Positions 8,954-18,351 are shown, numbered from the stretch's first letter. The stretch is 64,000 bases of DNA from CAYWYR01 sp964462685 (GCA_964462685.1 CAYWYR010000005.1:114199-178198), one strand, 5' to 3'. Notes: generated from the sequence alone by a model not told the origin. Numbers and translations are program-made.

Positions 8954-9343
8954 TTATAGAACGTCCAGCCTGATTTTTTTGCTTTCGTTCTGCTCTTTTG
9001 CTTTCGCCTCGGCTAACTTTTCAGGGGTATCCAGATTATTGTTCTCGAAAATATCACGGAAGTAATCCCAAGTATATATCCCTGTATCATGGCCATTGCC
9101 CCATGTAGCCTGAACCGCGTAATTGCCAACTGGGTTGAGTTCTTTCAGTTCAAACGCACCGGGTTCGTTCTTTACAGGTTTTGGCCGAGAAAAAATCTTA
9201 TCCCCAACGGATTCTCCCGTGCAGTGAGCGCATTTACAGGCCTTGCGGAAATCCTGGGTTGTAACTTGTGCTTCTAACCCGTCGCCCCATTTGGCAAAAA
9301 GTATCATTGGGCTGGGTCGTTTGATTTCAATAGGTGGGTTCAT
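8954..9343 (-). CDS. DUF971 domain-containing protein
   Basis: 129 residues. The conserved DUF971 (gamma-butyrobetaine hydroxylase N-terminal-like) core is visible: FAKWGDGLEAQV near the start, CRxC-like cysteines in ACKCAHC, and the hallmark HDTGIYTWDYFRDI toward the end. The domain folds as in the N-terminus of trimethyllysine/butyrobetaine hydroxylases and is fused to or found near Mrp/ApbC Fe-S carriers in other bacteria, hinting at an Fe-S or metal role. The biochemical function is unknown. It is transcribed towards the gene at 8162. Confidence 0.85.
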   Translation of the reverse strand: MNPPIEIKRPSPMILFAKWGDGLEAQVTTQDFRKACKCAHCTGESVGDKIFSRPKPVKNEPGAFELKELNPVGNYAVQATWGNGHDTGIYTWDYFRDIFENNNLDTPEKLAEAKAKEQNESKKIRLDVL

Positions 9344-9406
9344 TACTATAAACTTTAAAGTTTTGATATCAGTTAAATATATAAACGTTGCATGCTGGAT
9401 GCTTGT

Positions 9407-9733
9407 TTATATTAATGAACTGATATCACGTTTTTTATAGATAAATCTGCTTGCCATTCGCTCGCTAATTACAACCAGTAAAGCTAAAAAGCTAAAGATC
9501 GAGATAGTAAGAATATCTATTTTATAATCGAACAATGTATAAACGCCATCAGCCGGAGAAAAATGAATAACAACCCCAGAAATAGCCGCAACAAGCAGAC
9601 AGATAGGGGGTAGCATTAGCAATAATTTAGTCCGCTTTTTTTTGGTATCAATCGCTTTGATATCAATATTTATATCAGGTGATCTGGTTTCTATCCCTGA
9701 TTTTATCAAGCTATCTAATTTTTCATTATCCAT
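9407..9733 (-). CDS. Small two-span membrane protein, possible anti-sigma factor
   Basis: 108 residues: a ~30-residue cytoplasmic N-terminus, a lysine/arginine patch (KKKRTK), one span (about 37-60), a short loop and a second span (about 72-90). The start overlaps the stop of the ECF sigma gene by eight bases, the classic position for a cognate anti-sigma factor. It lacks the HxxxCxxC zinc motif and any recognisable anti-sigma domain, so the role is inferred from position only. Confidence 0.55.
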   Translation of the reverse strand: MDNEKLDSLIKSGIETRSPDINIDIKAIDTKKKRTKLLLMLPPICLLVAAISGVVIHFSPADGVYTLFDYKIDILTISIFSFLALLVVISERMASRFIYKKRDISSLI

Positions 9734-10277
9734 ATATTATATCCTCTATTTCACCTTCATACTTTTTAGATATATCGGTTTTCAGTTTTTTTCTAGCGCG
9801 TGAAAGTCGCATCTTTAAGCTGCTTTCAGAATCGCCTAATATCATTGATATTTCAGATAGCTTCAACTGCTCTAAATAGAACAATGTTACCACCGCTCTG
9901 TCTTTCTCCGGTAGAGAGCTTATTGACTTTCTAACAAGACGGCTAATTTCATCATCGCTTTGATAGTTGGGTGATATAGGCTTATCACTAAATACCGATT
10001 TAAACAATCTAAATCTTTTCGAACGCCTTATCTCATCCAGACATTTATTATACGCTATACGGTAGAGCCATGTTTTCAAACCAGAACGGCCATCAAACCC
10101 ATTAATATTCTTATACACTTTAATAAATGTTTTCTGCACGACATCATCATGATGGCTATTTTCTGATAACATACTAACGCAAAGAGAATGAACCATATCT
10201 TTGTATGATCTTACAAGATAGTCAAAGGCAGACTGGTTGCCGCACTTAACCTGTTCTATTATCTGGCTTTCTTCCAA
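9726..10277 (-). CDS. ECF-family RNA polymerase sigma factor
   Basis: 183 residues with both ECF domains. Sigma region 2 covers about residues 8-78, including DDVVQKTFIKVYKNI and the -10-recognition stretch FDGRSGLKTWLYRIAYNKCLD. Region 4 covers about 112-165, with SLPEKDRAVVTLFYLEQL and the helix-turn-helix SEISMILGDSESSLKMRLSRARKKL. There is no extra C-terminal domain. It is the middle gene of a three-gene operon, downstream of a DUF6249-like protein (stop at 10281, gap of 3 bases) and overlapping the putative anti-sigma gene. Confidence 0.93.
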   Translation of the reverse strand: MEESQIIEQVKCGNQSAFDYLVRSYKDMVHSLCVSMLSENSHHDDVVQKTFIKVYKNINGFDGRSGLKTWLYRIAYNKCLDEIRRSKRFRLFKSVFSDKPISPNYQSDDEISRLVRKSISSLPEKDRAVVTLFYLEQLKLSEISMILGDSESSLKMRLSRARKKLKTDISKKYEGEIEDIIYG

Positions 10278-10280
10278 TGA

Positions 10281-10634
10281 TTATTTCTCAGCCTTGGCTA
10301 AGCTTTCTCTTTCTCTGTCGATAATTCTCTTTTCTACTATGAAAGCTATTATAAGACCGATAGCAGCAAATAAAAATGCATATACTTCCTCTTTGCCCTC
10401 CAACCAATCCTGAGTACCTATAATACCACCAAGGAAGAAGCCTGCAACCACAAGACCTATCCTAAGTGTCCAAAAGCTATAGGTATTCTTTTTATTCTCG
10501 CCGAAATAATTACCACCAACATTATTTTCCAGCATATATCTGCGTTCCATGTGTCGGGTGTAAATATAATAAAATATTACCCCAAATATACCTATCATCG
10601 ATAGCATTGATGTTATTCCTTCAATGATTCCCAT
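10281..10634 (-). CDS. DUF6249-like small membrane protein
   Basis: About 117 residues with three hydrophobic segments: residues 5-22, then about 55-73 after a polar RHMERRYMLEN region, and about 82-100 before a charged C-terminus. The ATG at 10634 is chosen over an in-frame TTG at 10646 because GGAG sits six bases ahead of it. Similar small proteins occur next to ECF sigma factors in the FCB group. As first gene of the sigma operon it may take part in signal sensing, which is inferred from context. Confidence 0.65.
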   Translation of the reverse strand: MGIIEGITSMLSMIGIFGVIFYYIYTRHMERRYMLENNVGGNYFGENKKNTYSFWTLRIGLVVAGFFLGGIIGTQDWLEGKEEVYAFLFAAIGLIIAFIVEKRIIDRERESLAKAEK

Positions 10635-10757
10635 TTCGGACTCCAATTAGTTTTATTAATGTTATTATCGTTATCTGTAGCTTAGACGCCACGACCAGAT
10701 AATGGTAACAGTCATTGAAAAATTAGATTGATTAATCTCATTCAGCAGTTGTCTTAT

Positions 10758-10856
10758 ATTTCGACAGGCTCAATATGAAGTCCCCCGTCATTCCGAATGC
10801 ATTTCATACTAAGCCTGTAGCCCCGAGTCACCGAATCGGGTAATATCCAAGTCTCA
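10758..10856. repeat. Dispersed intergenic repeat fragment
   Basis: Contains CGACAGGCTCAATATGAAG, CCCCGTCATTCCGAATG and the small hairpin CCCGAGTCACCGAATCGGG. These sequence types recur in the intergenic regions near 18459, 22981 and 28826 of this window and do not code for protein. Confidence 0.5.
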
Positions 10857-10883
10857 ACTATCAGTAATATTTCAGAATAAACA

Positions 10884-10915
10884 CAAAAAAGCTCGAAGAT
10901 TATCTCTTCGAGCTT
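10884..10915 (-). terminator. Rho-independent terminator of the hook operon
   Basis: A perfect 11-bp stem AAGCTCGAAGA / TCTTCGAGCTT (10889-10899 and 10905-10915) is followed on the minus strand by a T-run, about 33 bases after the flgE stop. Confidence 0.9.
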
Positions 10916-10947
10916 GAATAACTTGGAGGGTTATATAATATTTAAGC

Positions 10948-12276
10948 TTATCTCTTCAGGTTGTTCATTTCAGCCAGTAGCTGATCCGATACTGTTACAG
11001 TTCTGGAGGCGGCTTCAAAAGCACGTTGTGTTGCTATCAAATCGGTGAACTGGGTTGTCATATCAACATTTGATAGTTCAAGTGCGTTACCTTCAATACT
11101 TGTACTTGGGAAAATCTCGCCCGCAGTACCTATGTTAGGTTCGCCAGAGTTACCGGAAGCTGTGAAGTAGTTGTTACCAGCGTTTTTCAATCCCTCGGGA
11201 TTTGTGAATTTCGCCATCACCATCTGCCCTAGAAGTTCCGTTCTATCATTATCGAATGAGCCCCATATCTTACCTTGGCTATCGACATTCATCCCGATCA
11301 GATCGCCTGCCTGATACCCGTCCTGAGTAAGTGCGGTAGCATTGGAAGGAGATGAGAATGATGTAAGTGAACCTTCGATAAGTGAGTTCGGCTGCTGCAA
11401 CCTAACTGTTATATCTTTAGGCGTGCCTTCATCGAAAATTGTTGTACTTCCGAGAGCTGCGTTTAAGTCGGCAGCAGTTATAACTAGCTCAGTAGGGGTA
11501 GCAAGTGTTCCATCAGGGTTGAACTGAACAGCACCCGTTCCCAATGTTACATCTTGTCCTTCAATCTGGGCTGTAATATTAAATTCACCATCAGTAGCTG
11601 ATTTTGTAAAAGTTAGGGTAAGATCCCTCGGCCCGCCGGTATTATCAAATACTTTTATTGAAGCAGAGCGAGAATCGCCTTCTTCCATAGTATTGGATAG
11701 GTTCCCGCTAAATGATACTTCAGAGGTTTGGCGGGGCTGGCTCATTACGCCTGGGGGTATGTTCAGATTACCGGTAGTACGGTTCAGGATATTATTATTA
11801 TCGCTGTCCTTAGTCATCAGTCCGTCATCTGTACGGTCGATATTATATCCTTGAAGGAAAGCACCTGTATTTGCATCAACAAGGTTTCCAGCCTTATCAC
11901 GAGTGATAGCACCCGCTCTGGAATACATATTACGGCCATTAGTATTGTATACTAGATACCCGTCGCCGTTCAGTGCTACATCTAAGGGTCTGTTTGTAAC
12001 CTCAATTATCCCTTGGGACATATCTTTCTGAACCGAACCCATTTTTACACCCAAGCCGAACTGGAGCGGATTTACGCCGCCCATACCGGTACCGCCCACT
12101 TCTGCAGGTCCGCGGCCATGATTATAGGTCTGGCTGATCTGATCGGCAAATGTCGCACGTGAAGACTTGAATCCAACGGTATTAGCATTGGCTAGATTAT
12201 TTGAAATAACGTCGAACCTTCCTTGGTGTGCCCTGAGTGAACTAGAGCCTGACGTTAGAGACCTGATTAGTCCCAT
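10948..12276 (-). CDS. flgE: Flagellar hook protein FlgE
   Basis: 442 residues. The N-terminal rod/hook signature SNNLANANTVGFKSSRATF (about residues 26-44), the central hook domains, and the C-terminal helix TTQFTDLIATQRAFEAASR ending LLAEMNNLKR are all present. A FlgE-type domain with ALNGDGYLVY lies near residue 105. The protein polymerises into the curved hook joining basal body and filament, and is exported by the flagellar type III system. The start has GGAGG eight bases ahead. Last gene of the motE-like/fliK/flgD/flgE group, followed by a strong terminator. Confidence 0.95.
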   Translation of the reverse strand: MGLIRSLTSGSSSLRAHQGRFDVISNNLANANTVGFKSSRATFADQISQTYNHGRGPAEVGGTGMGGVNPLQFGLGVKMGSVQKDMSQGIIEVTNRPLDVALNGDGYLVYNTNGRNMYSRAGAITRDKAGNLVDANTGAFLQGYNIDRTDDGLMTKDSDNNNILNRTTGNLNIPPGVMSQPRQTSEVSFSGNLSNTMEEGDSRSASIKVFDNTGGPRDLTLTFTKSATDGEFNITAQIEGQDVTLGTGAVQFNPDGTLATPTELVITAADLNAALGSTTIFDEGTPKDITVRLQQPNSLIEGSLTSFSSPSNATALTQDGYQAGDLIGMNVDSQGKIWGSFDNDRTELLGQMVMAKFTNPEGLKNAGNNYFTASGNSGEPNIGTAGEIFPSTSIEGNALELSNVDMTTQFTDLIATQRAFEAASRTVTVSDQLLAEMNNLKR

Positions 12277-12398
12277 ATATTAACCCTCCATGGTCATTTA
12301 TTTCGAATTTTATTCTTTATGCTGCTTAAAAAGCATTTCGAAAAATAGCTGAAGATGCATCCATGCATGTCAGCGGTCGGCTTTTAAAGCCTGAACTT

Positions 12399-13091
12399 TT
12401 AATTACTGATATCCCTTACTTTATCAAGGGTAACTTCCATTCCGCTTATGATGAGCACGGTACCATCATTCTTGAATCTTACTGATTCGATTTTGCCGTC
12501 AGAGAATGTCTGTGCCTCGAATCCAGTTCCGTATGCATCGGTGAAGTCACCATAGAATGTATATGTACCGTCTTTCAGCTGATTTCCTTGATCGTCCTTA
12601 CCATCCCATTGGATAGTATTATCACCTGTTCTCAGAAGCCCAGGGTCATTGATCTGGATATTCTTGACAATATTACCAGCTTCGTCGTATATCTCTACAT
12701 TCCCGCCAGCTGCGTTTACAGGTAATGTAAATCCTAAGTTGACTTCTTCTCCAGCTTCAAGCTTGAAGTGGTTGGTCTCGGCTTTGGCTGATTTTCCAAT
12801 CATCCCGGGAAGTGCAGAGTTAGCCATTGTCTGAGACAAAGCTAGATTTACTCTTCCTTGCTCCTCCATCAGTCCTTTCATCTCGGTAAGCTGTTCAAGC
12901 TGGGAGAATTGTGCTAACTGAGAGGCGAACTCTTGGTTATCGTAAGGTTTCAGGGGGTTCTGAGCTTTAAGCTGATAGGTGAGCAACTGCAGGAACTGAT
13001 CTCGCTGTTCCGTTGCCGATGCACCTCCGCTGAGTCCGTTCCCCCCGGTAGGAACCTGCGGCTGGCTTATTTGACTGATCGATTCGATCAT
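12399..13091 (-). CDS. flgD: Flagellar hook assembly scaffold protein FlgD
   Basis: 230 residues. The N-terminal export/capping segment has the FlgD signature QFLQLLTYQLKAQNPLKP and FASQLAQFSQLEQL (about residues 31-72). The C-terminal half holds the Ig/tudor-like hook-cap fold with WDGKDDQGNQLKDGTYTF. FlgD forms the transient cap on which FlgE assembles. The start overlaps the fliK stop by four bases, with GGAGGT a few bases ahead. The gene order fliK-flgD-flgE is the standard hook operon. Confidence 0.93.
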   Translation of the reverse strand: MIESISQISQPQVPTGGNGLSGGASATEQRDQFLQLLTYQLKAQNPLKPYDNQEFASQLAQFSQLEQLTEMKGLMEEQGRVNLALSQTMANSALPGMIGKSAKAETNHFKLEAGEEVNLGFTLPVNAAGGNVEIYDEAGNIVKNIQINDPGLLRTGDNTIQWDGKDDQGNQLKDGTYTFYGDFTDAYGTGFEAQTFSDGKIESVRFKNDGTVLIISGMEVTLDKVRDISN

Positions 13092-14554
13092 GATGACCTC
13101 CCTGTCATACTGTTTTCGTTCTCTGCGGTAAGCTGTTCACCGAAAGAGCTGTCGTTTTGGCCGATAGTCTGGTTACTGTTTTGGCCGATGTATTTTCGGC
13201 GGCTTTCCATTTCCTCTCTGGAAGAATCCTGCCTGTTCTGGTCGCCAGCTAATCTATCTTGCCCGTCCTGGGTGTATTCAAGAGTGCCGGCTGTAATGCC
13301 TTCTTTCTGGAGCTGATCTTTAAGTTGCTGTACTTTGCCTTCAAGTGCTTTTGAAGCTTCAGCAGATTCTGTCCTGAATTTTATATCGGCTGTTTTACCA
13401 GTTAAATGTATTTCTACAAACACCATGCCGAGCGATCGTGGATTCAGATGCATACGTGCCGTAGTGCTATCCCCCGAAGGCAGTGCAGCGGTTAATTTCG
13501 CTGTCGTACCGGCTACTTTATCTAGCCTGATATCCCTGAAAACATTGATATTATCGGCTTTTTGGGCAGATATGCCGTTACTTTGGGTACTCTGAGAACC
13601 TTTAGAAGCCACGCCGTTTATACCGTCAATATGTTTTGAAAAGAATTTTTCCAGTGCCTGATCTATCGATTTATCACCACTACCTATTTGTAGCATATTA
13701 GCAAATGGCGAATTCTTTTCGCCATCTTCTGATTTCTCGGTTAAATTGAGCAGGTAAGCAGGATTGTCTTTTTCCGATTTGATATTCTTGGTTCTTTGAT
13801 CAGGATTTATTGAGCCTGACATAGCAAGTAACTCTTTGATTGTCTTACTTGTTGTATTTTCACCACTCATCTCAGCAGAGCTATTATTAATAAGTACGCC
13901 GTTTTTCTCTATGGCTATACTTTTAAGCATCTGGCTTAGTTCTGCTTTATCGATACCGCTGATATCAGATAACTTGGTCAGAAGTTTATCTGAAGGTGAT
14001 TTCAGAATAGATAATGCTTCTTTATTTTTTACCTTTTCCGGTAAATCAAGATTTATTTTATCACCAAGCTTGCCTTGTAACAGTTCAGCAATTTTTTCTA
14101 GCGAACCAAAGCCTAGTTTTTCGAGTTTTGTGATTTCTTCCGGAGTTAGGATATCTGTGAGTTTGATATCTGTAGAGCCATCGCTGTCTTTATTACTCGC
14201 AGCTTTTTCAAGCTTTTCTATTGCAGCAGCAAGTTTATCATTATTCTGCGATTCTTTTATACCGTCAGAGGATTTTAGAGGTTTCTCTTGATGAGTATTT
14301 TCTACAGAATATTTCCTGTTTTCAATATCATTATCGCGTGATGAAGAGTTCTTGCTATTTGATCTATGGCTTTCGATTTCTTTATCGAAGTCGTTTCTTC
14401 CATTTCGCTGAACAGAATAATTTTCTTTTTTGGAGCTATCTGTGTATCGGCTGTCATAAGTATTTTTGTGGCTAATATTGCCACCTTGGTTGGTTGGTTT
14501 AGCCAACTCACCTACAGAGCTTTTACTGAAAAGCCTACTATCTAGAAGAGTCAT
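13088..14554 (-). CDS. fliK: Flagellar hook-length control protein FliK
   Basis: A long, polar, Ser/Lys/Asp-rich N-terminal ~320 residues (the extended ruler region) precedes a compact C-terminal Flg_hook domain: LPSGDSTTARMHLNPRSLG and VFVEIHLTGKTADIKFRTES (the LxPxxLGxVxVxL pattern), then the helix ALEGKVQQLKDQLQKEGI. FliK measures hook length and switches the export apparatus from hook to filament substrates. An in-frame ATG exists at 14608. I prefer 14554 because AAGGA lies nine bases upstream of it, which gives about 488 residues. The identity rests on the C-terminal domain and on the neighbours flgD and flgE. Confidence 0.88.
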   Translation of the reverse strand: MTLLDSRLFSKSSVGELAKPTNQGGNISHKNTYDSRYTDSSKKENYSVQRNGRNDFDKEIESHRSNSKNSSSRDNDIENRKYSVENTHQEKPLKSSDGIKESQNNDKLAAAIEKLEKAASNKDSDGSTDIKLTDILTPEEITKLEKLGFGSLEKIAELLQGKLGDKINLDLPEKVKNKEALSILKSPSDKLLTKLSDISGIDKAELSQMLKSIAIEKNGVLINNSSAEMSGENTTSKTIKELLAMSGSINPDQRTKNIKSEKDNPAYLLNLTEKSEDGEKNSPFANMLQIGSGDKSIDQALEKFFSKHIDGINGVASKGSQSTQSNGISAQKADNINVFRDIRLDKVAGTTAKLTAALPSGDSTTARMHLNPRSLGMVFVEIHLTGKTADIKFRTESAEASKALEGKVQQLKDQLQKEGITAGTLEYTQDGQDRLAGDQNRQDSSREEMESRRKYIGQNSNQTIGQNDSSFGEQLTAENENSMTGRSS

Positions 14555-14877
14555 ATCGGTGCTTCCTTGCACTTGTGTATAGCTTCTTTTAATTGATTTG
14601 AAGGGCATGCATACTAAGTATCGCTACACTATATCAAATCTCAGAGAACATCCTTGTTTAACAGATTTGAAGTAATTTTATCCCTACCTGAAGCGTATGT
14701 TCAATTTCAGTGCCAAAGCAATCTAAATAGAATACATTAGGGGCAGGAGCTGTTGGCCTTAAAACAGATTAAATCTATAATGAATCGTGAAATAATTATC
14801 ACTATTATGGGTAGGTAAGGATAAAATCACAACTAGAATCCGCTGAAGTTTTATTGCGGAAAAACAAGATGGTTAAA

Positions 14878-15570
14878 TTAATAACCTAACAGTAGAATTG
14901 CCGCGGCTTTGTTTGCGGGGAGATTTTCAATTACGGCGCCCGCTTTTTTCTTTTGCATGAATTTCAAGATTCTGGCAGCGTCGGCATCATCAATACGGGA
15001 CAGTATCTGTGCTACATCCGCAGGTTCGGCATTATTATAAAGCTTGGCAAAGGATTTGAAATTCTCTACATAAAGCGAATCTTCTACATCGGAGAACTTA
15101 GCGGACTGTTCATTGATCATTTCGGAATAGAGATCACTCTCACTTTTATGCATATCCACCAAACGATCCAGATCGGCGATAGAGTCTTTTAATTGCTCTA
15201 TATCACCTAAAAGCTGATCGATTTTTGTTTCTCGTACATTAACAGTATCATTCAGCTCCCGAATGAGCATTTCCTTATCGGTAAGCGTATCATCCAATTT
15301 ATATGCAAGCTCTGCCTTCATCTTCTCGGATCTGAACTTTGCTTTATATTCCTGTAAGCTCTTGCGTAACCTGTTAAGCTCAATAGGGTCGATAACGGTT
15401 TCACGGCGTAGCTGAAGCGTATCCCAAACAGCTACTTCCGGCACAGTATCCTTTGAAGGCAAGCCTAAAAGCTCAGGTTTATACTTATACATACCCGCCG
15501 CCAGCAGTAACACCAATGACATTGACATTACAACCGATACAAGTAATATTATTAGCTGCTTTTGACTCAT
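14878..15570 (-). CDS. MotE-like / FliJ-region flagellar protein with MgtE-type C-terminal domain
   Basis: 230 residues: an N-terminal membrane anchor (about 7-26), a long predicted coiled coil (about 58-150, with heptad-like Lys/Glu/Leu), and a C-terminal MgtE_N-like helical domain (AKLYNNAEPADVAQILSR and DADAARILKFMQKKKAGAVI). This architecture is that of MotE, a periplasmic chaperone for the stator protein MotC found just upstream of hook genes in other bacteria. Here it precedes fliK by about 270-320 bases on the same strand. The exact function in this organism is inferred. Confidence 0.72.
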   Translation of the reverse strand: MSQKQLIILLVSVVMSMSLVLLLAAGMYKYKPELLGLPSKDTVPEVAVWDTLQLRRETVIDPIELNRLRKSLQEYKAKFRSEKMKAELAYKLDDTLTDKEMLIRELNDTVNVRETKIDQLLGDIEQLKDSIADLDRLVDMHKSESDLYSEMINEQSAKFSDVEDSLYVENFKSFAKLYNNAEPADVAQILSRIDDADAARILKFMQKKKAGAVIENLPANKAAAILLLGY

Positions 15571-15627
15571 CTATGGTATAATCGGCAGGTTACTGCTATA
15601 ACTTAAATACTTAAATAGTAGATAATA

Positions 15628-16968
15628 TCATGAAAACATTTTTTCTACTGCTTTAACGGATTCAGGCAGGGTAACTACTATGATTTTGTCACCTTCTTTG
15701 ATCTGTGTATTTCCAGTAGGGATAACCGCGTTACCATTGGATAGCACAGCTCCGATAATCGCATTTTCGGGGAATTTAATGTCTTTGAGTGGTCGGCTTG
15801 TTATTTTGGATTTACGTGCTGCGAAAAACTCAACTATCTCTGCGTCCACACCCGGTAGCTCCGCAAAATAAGCTATCTGCTGTCTTCTAATCATTTTCTG
15901 AATAACGTTTACCGTCATCTGCTGCTTGCTAACTACAGCATCTAATCCAAGTGTTTTAGATAATGCTAAATACTCTTTTTTCTTTAGCAGTGTAATTGTA
16001 CGTGGTACTTTAAGGTGTTTGGCCAGTAGAGATGTAATGATATTTGTCTCGTCCACACCTGTTACTGTGATAAACTCATCCATTTCCTGTAGGCCTTCAT
16101 ACATCAGTAGATCCAGGTCTGTGCCGTCACCGTTTATAATAAGTGTTTTATTCAGATCATCTGCCCTTTCCCTACATTTCTTTTCTTCTTTTTCTATGAT
16201 CTTTATTTTATATTCACGTTCTAACTTTCCGGCAATAAATCTCGCTATTTGCCCCCCGCCGATCAGCATCAGCTTCCTGTGGGATTTCTTCTCTTTCCCG
16301 AATCGCAGCATAATATTGTCCATATCGGTGCTCTTGCTTACCAAAAAAATCTGATCGCCTCTTAAAAGCAGGTCGGTTCCTCGGGGTACTATTGTATAAG
16401 CACCACGTTTTATTGCCACCACGCGCATCGGCAGGTCGGCGAACTGCTTACCGATATCGATCATGCTAGTATCAAGCATCTTGGTTCTTCGATCGATGGA
16501 AAGGCCAAACAAAACTACTTTCTCTTCATCGAATTCAACTATATCAGTTGCGTTCTCTTGGGTTATGAGGCGAACAAATGCGTCTGCGGCTATCATCTCC
16601 GGCTGTACAATGAAATCAACACCGAAATTTTCTCGATTGAACATCTCATCGGTGGATAAAAATTCATGATTACGGACTCGTGCAATCGTGGTTTTTACGC
16701 CAAGATCTTTTGCCATTCGGCATGCAAGTAGATTTACCTCATCGTTATCCGATAAGGCAGCCATCACATCGGCTTTCTCTACCTGTGATTCCTTCAGCTT
16801 AGCGTATGATGTACCCGAACCCTCTATAACTATCGCATCCAGCTGTTCATCGGCCAAAGCTTTTAGCTCAGGGTTCTGCTCTATCAATGTGATATTATGC
16901 TTTTCGTAAGAAAGCCTTTTGGCCAGCATCGTTCCAATATCGCCAGCACCGATTATTAAAATATTCAT
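15628..16968 (-). CDS. trkA: Trk system potassium uptake regulatory protein TrkA
   Basis: 446 residues in two tandem RCK units. Each has a Rossmann NAD-binding domain (first: ILIIGAGDIGTMLAKRL at residue 3; second: LMLIGGGQIARFIAGKL at about 233) followed by a TrkA-C domain (about 140-215 and 370-445, e.g. LLLRGDQIFLVSK and IKEGDKIIVVTLPE). TrkA is the cytoplasmic nucleotide-gated ring that controls the TrkH/TrkG K+ channel. No TrkH gene is in the window. It lies 27 bases downstream of the kynurenine monooxygenase gene, so they may be co-transcribed without an obvious functional tie. Confidence 0.93.
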   Translation of the reverse strand: MNILIIGAGDIGTMLAKRLSYEKHNITLIEQNPELKALADEQLDAIVIEGSGTSYAKLKESQVEKADVMAALSDNDEVNLLACRMAKDLGVKTTIARVRNHEFLSTDEMFNRENFGVDFIVQPEMIAADAFVRLITQENATDIVEFDEEKVVLFGLSIDRRTKMLDTSMIDIGKQFADLPMRVVAIKRGAYTIVPRGTDLLLRGDQIFLVSKSTDMDNIMLRFGKEKKSHRKLMLIGGGQIARFIAGKLEREYKIKIIEKEEKKCRERADDLNKTLIINGDGTDLDLLMYEGLQEMDEFITVTGVDETNIITSLLAKHLKVPRTITLLKKKEYLALSKTLGLDAVVSKQQMTVNVIQKMIRRQQIAYFAELPGVDAEIVEFFAARKSKITSRPLKDIKFPENAIIGAVLSNGNAVIPTGNTQIKEGDKIIVVTLPESVKAVEKMFS

Positions 16969-16995
16969 ATCGGATATTTAAAATATTAATTCAAT

Positions 16996-18351
16996 TTAAA
17001 GATACTTTTGCCAGATCTGGTCTATTGCTTCAATTACTTTTTCTCTCGGTAAGCCATCGGCCGAACCCCCGGAGCGCCTAAGGAGGTCAAGCAGAAACTC
17101 ATCCTGCATCTTACCCATCTTCAGAGCCGTGGCATAGCCTACATCTTCCCTGAAAGTAACCAGATTATATTTACTGCTGTAGTTCTCGTAATCTCTCTCT
17201 AGCTCTACCTCTAATTCCCGCTTAGCTTGGAAAAGCGGATCAGCCGTACTGGACCGCATTTCGATATAATTCTGCAGCGCAAGCTCAGCTATAGCGTCAG
17301 CGTCTGGCTTTCTGTTTTCGCTAAATTCGGGAAAAGCTTTTTCAGTATCACCATTATGGTTTTGCATTATTTTATCAAAATAATATACATCCTCGAATGA
17401 AGCGTTCATTCCTTGGCCATAAAATGGTACGATAGCATGTGCCGCATCTCCCAGAATCACAGTTTTTCCTTCATAATTCCATGGTGAACAGCGCATTGTT
17501 GCGAGCGGCCCTGTGGGATTTTCGAAGTATTGATCTGTAAAATCGGGAATCAGGTTATACGCATCTGCGAAGTTTTCTTTTGCGAATTTTTCAACTTTTT
17601 CTCTGGTATCAAGATTATCGAAACCGTTTTCGCCCGCATAAGGCATAAATAGGGTACATGTAAAGCTTCCGTCCAGGTTTGGCAGTGCTATCATCATATA
17701 TCCGTGGCGCGGCCATATATGTAGGGCATTGTTCTCAATTTTATGAGCGCCGCCCGAACGTGCTGGCATTTCGATTTCCTTATAGCCATGTTCCAGATAA
17801 TTCTGGCTGAAATTGAATCGGGGTACACCGCCAGTCTGCATCGCCATCCTTATTGATGAAAAAGCGCCGTCGGTACCGATCATCATATCGGCTGAAAACG
17901 TTTTATCCCCTTCGCCTTTTATTTCAAAGGTAGCGTTCGCGTTTCTTATGTCGGCATCGGTACATTTAGCATCGAAAATAAGTTCAAGATTATCATAACC
18001 TGTACAGTTTTCCAAAAGAAGTCTGTTCAGCCCCGCACGTGATATAGAATTGATATGCTCCGCATCCCTTCCAGAATATGGCTGCATTTCCGTTACACCT
18101 TTTGTAGAATGAATTAGCCTACCCTTCATCGGCAATGCCAGCTTCATTATCTCATCTTGAATGCCAAGAAGAGATAAACCTAAAAGCCCGCGATCGCTAA
18201 GTGCAAGATTTATAGAACGCCCCCCTTCCTCTCGGCTTCCTCGGGGATCAGATCTCCTTTCGATGAGCTTTACATCATAGCCGCGTTTGGCCATTGTTCC
18301 CGCCAAAAGGCTGCCGGCCAGCCCGGCCCCAACAATAAGAACGCTTTTCAT
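16996..18351 (-). CDS. kmo: Kynurenine 3-monooxygenase (FAD-dependent)
   Basis: 451 residues of the class A flavoprotein hydroxylase family. The N-terminal FAD-binding GAGLAGSLLAGTMAKRGYD is followed by a basic ERRSDPR, then the DG motif region MIGTDGAFSSIR, and the second FAD motif GDAAHAIVPFYGQGMNASFED. The C-terminal ~60 residues (YNLVTFREDVGYATALKMG) match bacterial kynurenine monooxygenases. The reaction is NADPH- and O2-dependent 3-hydroxylation of L-kynurenine. The only other candidate tryptophan-catabolic gene here is the cyclase-family protein at 41662-42492. A hydrophobic C-terminal membrane anchor as in eukaryotic KMO is absent. Confidence 0.88.
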   Translation of the reverse strand: MKSVLIVGAGLAGSLLAGTMAKRGYDVKLIERRSDPRGSREEGGRSINLALSDRGLLGLSLLGIQDEIMKLALPMKGRLIHSTKGVTEMQPYSGRDAEHINSISRAGLNRLLLENCTGYDNLELIFDAKCTDADIRNANATFEIKGEGDKTFSADMMIGTDGAFSSIRMAMQTGGVPRFNFSQNYLEHGYKEIEMPARSGGAHKIENNALHIWPRHGYMMIALPNLDGSFTCTLFMPYAGENGFDNLDTREKVEKFAKENFADAYNLIPDFTDQYFENPTGPLATMRCSPWNYEGKTVILGDAAHAIVPFYGQGMNASFEDVYYFDKIMQNHNGDTEKAFPEFSENRKPDADAIAELALQNYIEMRSSTADPLFQAKRELEVELERDYENYSSKYNLVTFREDVGYATALKMGKMQDEFLLDLLRRSGGSADGLPREKVIEAIDQIWQKYL

